Shown here: positions 46,275 through 52,851 of the stretch, in pieces
Position numbering within the stretch: position 1 is the stretch's first letter
How the letters are laid out: every line of letters begins with the position of its first letter
Assembly: GCA_001714685.2 (NCBI GenBank)
Contig: MDTP02000055.1
Span: 1-52,851 of the forward strand
Reading direction: 5' to 3'
DNA: 52,851 bases
From: Methanosarcina sp. Ant1
GTDB taxonomy: Archaea > Halobacteriota > Methanosarcinia > Methanosarcinales > Methanosarcinaceae
Translations under genes and position numbers: made by a program
The notes under the pieces: generated by a model
Databases searched by the model: none
The model's input: the letters and a program-made list of their open reading frames with translations, nothing else
Told to the model about the DNA's origin: nothing

Positions 46275-46954
46275 ACTCAGTAATTTATTGATCATAACCA
46301 ATAATAGTTAGTTTAAGTTTCATATATTTATCTTCAATAATTTTATTTTTAGAATCATTTATATAATGTGATAATATTTCATTAATTAAACCAAATTTAC
46401 AACTTTAGTCTAAAGTCAGTCTATTTTGTATCTTACATGTGATACATAATGATAACTCGCCCTTTAATTGGCATTATCCCAAATAATTCATTTAAATATT
46501 CATTGATGTTACGTTTAAATCCATTAACGGGTAGAGGTTCTGTGCTCTAAATTTTGAACTGTAATTTTGAACGTAAATTAGAATTTTTGCTCTAAGATCG
46601 ATAGCACACAGACAAGAAAATATTTTCACCGAATGATCAAAGGATATTGATTTCATATTTGAATCATCAAGCTAAATTCAATAATTGTAGAAAAGCATCC
46701 CGAAGCCAAAATAAAAAACTATGATTGACTAAAAAGTTAAACAGAAGAGCTACCCTAAACTAAACCAGAAATGAAAAATGAGTAGAGTTTATATCATAAG
46801 ATAAGAGTTTTAGATAAACCAAAATGGGGAAAAGTAAATCGCCATTGATAATTTCAAGATACAACACGCAGAAAAGACTAAAAAGTATGAAAAAAATAAA
46901 GCTGAGAAAAAGCCTAAAAAGGCTATTTTCAGATTACAGGCAGGACAATTTCCG
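46275..46954. other. AT-rich spacer upstream of gene B
   Basis: No gene is seen in these 680 bp. TTTTTGCTCTAAGATCGATAGCA with following AAGAAAAT (46584-46620) is the counterpart of 45020-45055. After about 46640 no further similarity to the upstream copy is apparent. Confidence 0.5.
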
Positions 46955-47362
46955 ATGAAAATTATTGTAGAAACGCCAAAATACAGCTTTTGGAAGTATT
47001 GCAGGACAGAAAAAGGATATGAAAGAGCTTTCTTTTCCCCTTTGCCTACAATTTTCAACTACGGCTTCATAGAAGGAACAGAAAGTCCTGATGGTATGGA
47101 AGAAGACGTAGTCGTGCTGGGTCCTCGCCTGCCGAGAGGAAGTACACTTGAAAGAGAAAATTTTGACGGGATAGTGAGATTCCTGGATGATTCTGTCAGG
47201 GACGACAAGAAAGTGATCTATATCAGCGGGTTTTATTCTCCTTTTCTGCTTGCTTTTTATTTCAGGCTTTACGCCCTTTTCAAAGTCTTCCTCTATGCCT
47301 TCCAAGAAGGAAAAATCACAACATGCAGATTTGAAGGAATTGTGCTCCGAAAATTACACTGA
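46955..47362 (+). CDS. Inorganic pyrophosphatase-like protein, short and degenerate
   Basis: The first 60 residues match the soluble inorganic pyrophosphatase family: IVETPKYSFWKYCRTEKGYERAFF, then PTIFNYGFIEGTESPDGMEEDVVVLGPRLPRG. In real enzymes the loop reads DGDPLDVLVL; here the middle acidic residue is lost (DGMEEDVVVL). The protein is only 135 residues and ends in a hydrophobic stretch (FYSPFLLAFYFRLYALFKVFLYAF) that could be a membrane segment. Hydrolysis of pyrophosphate is therefore doubtful. ATG 46955 has AGGA 9 nt upstream. It converges with, and overlaps by 9 bp, the DUF1508 gene. Confidence 0.75.
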   Translation: MKIIVETPKYSFWKYCRTEKGYERAFFSPLPTIFNYGFIEGTESPDGMEEDVVVLGPRLPRGSTLERENFDGIVRFLDDSVRDDKKVIYISGFYSPFLLAFYFRLYALFKVFLYAFQEGKITTCRFEGIVLRKLH

Positions 47363-47569
47363 TACCTGTGTTTCCTTTTTTATTTCCAGTTCCTCTTCCA
47401 GTATGACAATACGTGCACCTGAAGCATTTAATTTTACGGATTTGATGCCTTTCAGGCATCCCTCCTTACTTTTATAGCACTGACTCACAGCTATTATCTG
47501 CCCATTTCTTGCTCTCAACCTGAAATGGTATCCTCCCATTTCATCCGAATATACTTCAAATTTTGGCAT
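47354..47569 (-). CDS. DUF1508 (YegP-like) protein
   Basis: This 71-residue protein is a single YegP/DUF1508 domain: FEVYSDEMGGYHFRLRARNGQIIAVSQCYKSKEGCLKGIKSVKLNASGA, matching the family pattern (F..Y.D..G.Y.FRL...NG..IA.S..Y.SK..C..GI.SVK.N). The function of the family is unknown; in some bacteria it is stress-linked. ATG 47569 lies after TGGGGG. The 3' end overlaps that of the pyrophosphatase-like gene on the other strand. Confidence 0.9.
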   Translation of the reverse strand: MPKFEVYSDEMGGYHFRLRARNGQIIAVSQCYKSKEGCLKGIKSVKLNASGARIVILEEELEIKKETQVSV

Positions 47570-48190
47570 TTTTCCCCCATTTTTAGTTTATAAAACAAAC
47601 TTTGAAATCTTGTTGTTATGTGCCTGAAATATAAGACGATTTAAATTAGGCTCATTTCCTCCCTGAGTGAGTTATAACTCATGGAAGATATTTAGCTCTA
47701 CTTATTAAAATAATATTCTATGGAAATTTTTTTAGAGTTGAACTACAAGTCCCATGGAGTTCACTAAGGTGTTAGAAAATAGAATAATAATTAAAATAAT
47801 TCAGTATTCCACCCCAATGCCTTTTAATAGCATTTCTGCTTCAGTTATTGGAATTATTCGATATGAATCGCCCAATTACATTTTTGAGATGTTGTTCAGT
47901 TTCTCTACAAATTTATGAATCCTAAACTCGTAGAGACTTTTACTATATTATATTCCTTCACAGTCTGTAAATTATTATTATTAAAATGAAAAATCTTTAT
48001 TTTGCTTTTCACTTGTAATTTTATTAACAGAACAATAAAACAATATTTACTTTAAAAAATAGTTGTGAAGAAAAATGAATGTAAACTGGCGATTTTCTTT
48101 TTTGAAATTGCTGGTATCCTTTTCCTTGGAGGCCCAAAAACTTACAAATTTAAACAAAAATCGGTTTTCCAGCCTCCAAAAAAAGATTTT
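47570..48190. other. AT-rich spacer
   Basis: No supported gene lies in these 621 bp. A 72-codon plus-strand frame from 48065 overlaps the end of the oxidoreductase gene and has no recognisable features. The end of the spacer holds a T-rich minus-strand stretch suited to termination of the oxidoreductase transcript. Confidence 0.5.
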
Positions 48191-49621
48191 TCAGTCTTCA
48201 AACCCCATATGTTTGAGGAAGTGATGGTAGTGTTCCAGTGGCATCCGAGAATAGAATGCTCTGGTTATAACCTCACTCAGTGAGGGGTGGATGTCCATAC
48301 TATGCATGATTGGTTCCGTACTTCTTGATTCCGTATACATTAGAGGGATTATCTGATGGATCAGGATTGAAGCATGAGGCCCTATAATATGGGCGCCCAG
48401 AATTTTCTCTTCCTCCGCATCCAGAATCACCTTTACGAAGCAGTCCTTGATTTTCATGGCCGCTCCTTTTGCAGTATCTTCAAAAAATTTGAGGCCTATG
48501 ACCACCCTATCCTTCCCGTACTTCTCTACGGCTTCCTTCTCCCCCATGCCTACCCCAGCAATCTCAGGATAAGAAAAGACCGCATGAGGGACAGCATGGT
48601 AGTTTGCCTTCACTTTTTCTTTCATGATAGCATTCAGGTAAACTATTCCGGACTCATAGTTCCCTACATGCTTGAGCAGATATTTTCCGTTTGCATCACC
48701 AAAAGCCCACACATTTGGCTGAGATGTCTCAAGATACTCGTTCACCAGAATCCAGCCCTGCATGTCTGTTTTGATCCCAGCCCTTTCGGGATGTAGAATA
48801 TCGGTATTTGGAACTCTTCCTGTTGCTACGAGGATTTCATCTACAGTAATCCTTACCTCTTCTCCCGATTTTTTTTCCTTTGCAACCACCGTTTTCTGTC
48901 CGTTATCTTCTTTTCTAACTTCTATTACTTCGTAATTTGTAAGGATCTTCATATACTCCGACATTTTTATCCTGGCAAGTTTGGAGATTTCGGGCTCTTC
49001 CTGAGGAAGAAACTGGGAATTCCTTCCGATAACCGTGACTTCAGCTCCCATGGCCGAAAAAAAGTTCCCGTACTCGGCTGCAATATAACCTCCACCAAGA
49101 ATTGCGAGACTTTTGGGGCACTCATCAAGTTGAAGCACAGTGTCACTTGTAAGATAGCCAGTCTTTTCAAGTCCGTCAACCGGAGGAATTGCAGGTCTTG
49201 AGCCAGTACACAGGAAAATCATATTAGAGTTAAGCGTTTTATCGCCCACTTTCAGGGTATAAGGAGAAATGAACTCCGCACTTTCATGATAGTAGTCAAG
49301 GTATGGGTTTTCGGTTAACCCCTCCTTGATCGCCTCTATATCTTCTCCTATTTTACTCCGCATTCTTCCCATGATCGCGAGGAAATCAATGTCTTTTATC
49401 TCAAGCTTGATTCCAAAAAGCGGTGCATTTTCCAGTTCCCTCACAAGCTCAGCAGGGTAGAGCAAAAGTTTAGAAGGGATGCACCCTCTGGTAAGACAGA
49501 TCCCTCCAGGTTCGTCCTTATCGATAACAGCAATTTTTATTTTCGGATTCGAATTGATGATAGGGTTTATGTAGTTCATTGCAGAACCCGTGCCTATCAC
49601 AATCAGGTCGTAATTTTCCAT
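48191..49621 (-). CDS. Class I pyridine nucleotide-disulfide oxidoreductase (dihydrolipoamide dehydrogenase-like)
   Basis: This 476-residue flavoprotein has the FAD-binding start YDLIVIGTGSA (residues 4-14). The redox-active disulfide is GGICLTRGCIPSK (about 39-51; Cys separated by four residues). The NAD(P)-binding motif is LAILGGGYIAAEYG, and the second FAD motif is VWAFGDANG. A C-terminal dimer domain carries the catalytic-base region SMDIHPSLSEVI. The family includes dihydrolipoamide dehydrogenase, mycothione and mercuric reductases; the first FAD motif is unusual (GTGSAMNYI in place of GGGPGG). There are no pyruvate dehydrogenase genes nearby, so the substrate is open. ATG 49621 follows GAGGGAAAAGA. 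It stands alone. Confidence 0.92.
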   Translation of the reverse strand: MENYDLIVIGTGSAMNYINPIINSNPKIKIAVIDKDEPGGICLTRGCIPSKLLLYPAELVRELENAPLFGIKLEIKDIDFLAIMGRMRSKIGEDIEAIKEGLTENPYLDYYHESAEFISPYTLKVGDKTLNSNMIFLCTGSRPAIPPVDGLEKTGYLTSDTVLQLDECPKSLAILGGGYIAAEYGNFFSAMGAEVTVIGRNSQFLPQEEPEISKLARIKMSEYMKILTNYEVIEVRKEDNGQKTVVAKEKKSGEEVRITVDEILVATGRVPNTDILHPERAGIKTDMQGWILVNEYLETSQPNVWAFGDANGKYLLKHVGNYESGIVYLNAIMKEKVKANYHAVPHAVFSYPEIAGVGMGEKEAVEKYGKDRVVIGLKFFEDTAKGAAMKIKDCFVKVILDAEEEKILGAHIIGPHASILIHQIIPLMYTESRSTEPIMHSMDIHPSLSEVITRAFYSRMPLEHYHHFLKHMGFED

Positions 49622-50663
49622 TCTTTTCCCTCACAACATGTATGAAATCGATTGTGAATTTCACAGGAACATTTAAAATCTGAATATTCCTAGCCAGATT
49701 GGATTCCATCAATTCTGGATTCCGCCTGTTTACTATAATAGATATCTCTTAAAGAGACATCATACTTTGACAGCTCTGCTTACTATTGGCTGTTTTGGCG
49801 ATTACAAATATACTAACCTGTTTCTGGTTATACTTATGGATCGAAATTTATTAGATCTCTTGAGCCACTCTGGAAGACGGTAGTAAGCTTAGAGAGGCTC
49901 GGAAAGATCGGCAAAATAATGCGAAAGCGATGGGAATGATTGTTAAAAATTTATTTGAATGGTTAACCACCTAAAATAAAAATTAAATCACGAAAATCCC
50001 GCCAAAAATAAGTCCTCTTGAGCGAAGCGAAAAGGACCTCGTGCTGTTGCACTTGCAGTGCAACTCCCAGAAAATCTCCGATTTTCTGTGATCCCGAAGC
50101 GAAACTCGGGAAGCGAAACTCGGGAAGCGAAACTCGGGAGGCGATCTGCTGAGAAAATAGATTTGAAAAAGAGATTTGAAAAAGAGGTATGATAACGATA
50201 TTGGTTGAGATTGGGCATCTGAGTATTGGGGAGTTGGGGGGGGTATGGGGGTTATTAAAAAGAGTTATAAAGATCTTTAATGACCTTTTCAGATGCCCAG
50301 TAACTAATCTACCTCATAATATATGAAATTAAGGATTTAATTCTTATATTTCGAAAGTTCCTTCTTTTTGACATCCGCTAATACGCCTTGAAGATGTGAA
50401 TATCCAGAGCATGACCAGGAACTACGACTGCAAAACAGATCCATAATGCTGTCTGAAGTAAATTGATGGCTCTTCATTATTTTGAGTGGGTAACTCCATT
50501 CATCTCCTTTAAAGCATGGTGTTTTTCATTATGGACTGACAACTGTCTAAATAAATAATCATTTTCAACTATACAGAACAGCGAAGAGCCAAATTGATAA
50601 TCTCCAAGACCTAAAGCTGTGAATACTGGTAGACATGTTGTACTCATAGATATAAGAAATATT
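49622..50663. other. Non-coding region with palindromic repeat copy 3
   Basis: About 1.04 kb with no supported gene. It contains the complete dispersed repeat (50004-50139), a run of G near 50240 and AT-rich sequence; nothing else is recognised. Confidence 0.5.
50004..50139 (-). repeat. Dispersed palindromic repeat, copy 3 (longest)
   Basis: Read on the minus strand, it has three tandem 14-bp CCCGAGTTTCGCTT units, the hairpin AGAAAATCGGAGATTTTCT, GTTGCACTGCAAGTGCAAC, CACGAGGTCCTTTTCGCTTCGCTC and AAGAGGACTTATTTTT. Parts and order match copy 1 (18507-18619), which has a single 14-bp unit; copy 2 has two but lacks the middle. Confidence 0.85.
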
Positions 50664-50801
50664 TCAAGATATGTTAAGGGCGGCGGATCGGGAATAAGGC
50701 TTTTCTCTACAACGCATTTGCTGACCTGTTTTCCCTTTTTGCTTTTCAGCTTGCAACAACTGCCAGATATTTTCCGGTAAATCCTGCGCTATCTCTTCCA
50801 T
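50664..50801 (-). CDS. Small ORF downstream of the atpG relic, unknown
   Basis: ATG 50801, with a GGTAGAGAG ribosome-site-like sequence, starts MEEIAQDLPENIWQLLQAEK and ends at 50664 after 45 codons. Its base composition resembles the atpG relic, and AT-rich spacer starts right after it, so it may be the start of a following gene of the same transferred segment, cut off here. No family is recognised and coding is not certain. Confidence 0.3.
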   Translation of the reverse strand: MEEIAQDLPENIWQLLQAEKQKGKTGQQMRCREKPYSRSAALNIS

Positions 50802-50836
50802 TTTTTCTCTCTACCTGAAGCAAATCCTGAACCTTA

Positions 50837-51601
50837 TTATTTTCGGCGGCCAGGATTGTGAGATTTGGACAGCGCTTCAAAGCCGGAGACGACTTCAAAC
50901 AGTTCTTCGTCGATTCCGCTCTGGCGCAAGCGGTAAAATGATCCGCTGAGATCTTCCAGCAATTCATCGATGTTTTTGTCAGCTCGCTGCATCGCTGCCA
51001 GGCGGCTTGCATTTTCACTTGCAAGGGATTCGGCGCATGCCCGGAAAAGCGACACGAAAAGATATTCGCGGATAAGTGCCCGCAAGGTCGCTGTGCCATC
51101 ACCAATTATTTCAGGCAAGTTTTTGGTCGGCCAGGGAAGTTTGGACAGATCGCGTTGCCATGTTTCATCCAGTGGCAGCAATCGCTGACTGACGGGCTCA
51201 TAAAACGTCCTGGATTTATGGCGATTGTAAAAGAGATGGAGTTCAGTGACTTCACCCTGGCTGTGGCGAGTCTCGCCCTCCACGAGAATCTGCCCGACGA
51301 GCGGGGTAATGGCCTTGACGGAATTCGGCACTGTGAACAGTCCCATCAGAGGTAGCCCCGCATCTGCCAGGCGTGCATGAACACGCTCACCGACAGCCCA
51401 AACCTGAGCTTTGCCTGGCAAAGTTGCCAGCGTCTTGACAGCATAATCGGCTACAACATCATTAAACTGGCCAACCAGTCCCTGGTCTGAACCGAACACG
51501 ATCGCATCAATTGCACCATCATCTTTCTGCCTTTTTCGTTCTACAGAAATGACAGGAAACCTTCTTAATGAACTCATCCCTAAAGCTATTTTATTAATCA
51601 T
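50837..51601 (-). pseudogene. atpG: Truncated F1Fo (N-type) ATP synthase gamma subunit, orphan
   Basis: The 254-codon frame contains the gamma-subunit core of the bacterial N-type ATPase: GAIDAIVFGSDQGLVGQFNDVVADYAV, then PLVGQILVE and the C-terminal helix EYLFVSLFRACAESLASENASRLAAMQRADKNIDELLEDL. The N-terminal helix of gamma (about 70 residues that enter the alpha3beta3 ring) is missing; the frame starts abruptly near MSSLRRFPVISVE. No other ATPase subunit gene lies nearby, and the base composition is less AT-rich than the surroundings. It looks like the 3' remnant of a transferred operon known from other Methanosarcina. It cannot act as a rotor. Confidence 0.85.
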
Positions 51602-51750
51602 TAAAGCTTTCAGGATTGCCTTCAGAACGAAAATCGATTGGATTATTCAAAATACACAAGGTTCAAAAAGCAAATTATGAGTTTAGGAGAACGAAATGGA
51701 AATATTTACTTACAATAAAATCCCACTCTGAACCCTTGTGAGGTATACTT

Positions 51751-52731
51751 TTGAACATGGGAACCTTGGTAAAAGCCATAGCTGCCCTTTTACTGCTCAC
51801 AGCAGGGGTGTTTCTGGTCCGTACCTACTGGATAGATATCGCACCTATTATGGGAGAAATCTTGGGAACTCTCAGGGAAGCCCGGTTACGTTATGTTATT
51901 CTGGCTGTCTTAGTCTACCTGCTAAGTGTGTACTTATTTGCAGTCCGATGGCAGCAGGTTCTTTCCTGTGTTGGTTACGATCTAAAAGCCACAAGCCTTG
52001 TTCCCATTTATTTCGGAGCAGTATTCGTAAATAATGTCACTCCGGGGGGAAATATGGCAGGAGGAGAGTCCCTCAGAATACTATGGGCCAACAAACGCTT
52101 TGGGATAAGCTATACCAACGCTTTCAAAACAATCTTCTTTGAAAGATTGGTTGAAGCAATTCCTATTGCGCTCTTATTAGTTTATATTCTATACTCATTC
52201 CCATCTTTAGAGATTAAATTCTTACCCATAATAAATAGTCTAACGTTAAAATCAACCCATCTATTGCTCTTAGCCTTCCTGACAGTAGCAATGGCAATAT
52301 GGTTTTTCCGAGCGAAATTTGCTTCTCTCTTTAGGAATGTGCAGAAAAACTGGAATCAGTTTAAAAAATCTTTTATTCCTGTTATCCTTCTATCCTGCGG
52401 GGTCTGGACCCTTGATATAATACGTCTCAAATTGGTCGCTTTAGCCCTGAATATTAACCTCCCCTTAAGTCTGATTGTGACAGTCTCGATCCTGTCCTTC
52501 CTGCTTGGAGCCCTGCCGCTAACTCCCGGAGGACTTGGAGTAATTGAAGGAGGTCTGATCTCTATGCTTCTGTATTTTGGGTTACCTCTTGCATCTGCAG
52601 GCAGTTTCGTTTTTTTGGAGCGTTTTATTTCTTATGGGGTGAGCAGCATAATAGGATTTGTGTACCTTTCTTATTACGGAGGATTTAAGATATGGGAAAA
52701 AGCAAAAAAGAAAAATCACAATGATCAGTGA
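51751..52731 (+). CDS. YbhN/UPF0104 membrane protein (lysylphosphatidylglycerol synthase transmembrane-like)
   Basis: This protein of about 326 residues has eight to nine hydrophobic segments (AIAALLLLTAGVFLVRTYW, YVILAVLVYLLSVYLFAVRW and others). It shows family motifs FGAVFVNNVTPGGNMAGGESLRI in the middle and GALPLTPGGLGVIEGGLISM near the end. Relatives include the flippase/synthase part of MprF and proteins of unknown role in lipid or cell-envelope formation. TTG 51751, 7 nt after GAGG (51740-51743), is chosen; ATG 51757 two codons later is possible. It continues to a normal stop at 52731 and is divergent from the atpG relic. Confidence 0.9.
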   Translation: MNMGTLVKAIAALLLLTAGVFLVRTYWIDIAPIMGEILGTLREARLRYVILAVLVYLLSVYLFAVRWQQVLSCVGYDLKATSLVPIYFGAVFVNNVTPGGNMAGGESLRILWANKRFGISYTNAFKTIFFERLVEAIPIALLLVYILYSFPSLEIKFLPIINSLTLKSTHLLLLAFLTVAMAIWFFRAKFASLFRNVQKNWNQFKKSFIPVILLSCGVWTLDIIRLKLVALALNINLPLSLIVTVSILSFLLGALPLTPGGLGVIEGGLISMLLYFGLPLASAGSFVFLERFISYGVSSIIGFVYLSYYGGFKIWEKAKKKNHNDQ

Positions 52732-52851
52732 TTGGTATTTTCCAAATGTAGGTGGAATGGAATACTCCATGTATCTGACCTTCCGCAGATGTCTGTTAAA
52801 TTTGTCTATTTTCCTTATTAATATATAAATATTAAAAATACCGTATCTTGA

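Overview
The window is a piece of a Methanosarcina chromosome (archaeon, Methanosarcinales). This rests on archaeal split RNA polymerase genes (rpoH-rpoB2-rpoB1-rpoA1-rpoA2), archaeal ribosomal operons with eukaryote-type proteins (L30e, L32e, L19e, S4e, Rpp29), AT-rich spacers, TATA-type promoters, a family of the DUF1699 type, a Fae homologue, and a relic of the bacterial-type (N-type) F1Fo ATPase known from Methanosarcina. No plasmid, phage, CRISPR array or intact transposase gene is visible.

Layout. 1-605 is non-coding, with six exact 26-bp tandem repeats and a possible structured RNA or inverted repeat. It is followed by tRNA-Lys(TTT) and a plus-strand transcription/translation block (768-14880): rpoH, rpoB2, rpoB1, rpoA1, rpoA2, a possible 23-codon basic peptide, rpl30e, nusA-like, rps12, rps7, fusA, tuf, rps10, ending at a clear hairpin plus T-tract. 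15.7-28.3 kb is an accessory redox/stress region: secreted protein, methyltransferase, AhpD-like protein, hemerythrin, ferredoxin, SnoaL-like protein, CGGC protein, cupin, siroheme reductase, HxlR regulator, Fae homologue, CstB-like persulfide dioxygenase, DUF1699 protein, gamma-carbonic anhydrase and a winged-helix regulator. Three of these genes (hemerythrin, CGGC, gamma-carbonic anhydrase) are broken by frameshifts.

28.5-42.4 kb is the minus-strand S10/spc/alpha-like ribosomal operon (rpl3 to rpl15, with rnp1 inside), then secY-adk behind their own promoter. A 16-bp promoter motif is shared exactly by the S10 and secY promoters. A leader of about 0.7 kb precedes rpl3 and contains 20-bp tandem repeats and a stable hairpin element.

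43.7-46.7 kb is the most unusual part. It is a roughly 1.5-kb unit present twice in tandem. Each unit has a short inverted-repeat element of 116-119 bp (MITE-like), a secreted very cysteine-rich protein on the minus strand, and a similar upstream region. The two proteins share the same signal peptide type but have different CxxC repeat designs. After this come a degenerate pyrophosphatase-like gene, a DUF1508 protein, a class I flavin disulfide reductase, an N-terminally truncated orphan atpG of bacterial character, and a YbhN/UPF0104 membrane protein. A dispersed palindromic repeat built from CCCGAGTTTCGCTT units occurs three times (18.5, 23.9 and 50.0 kb).
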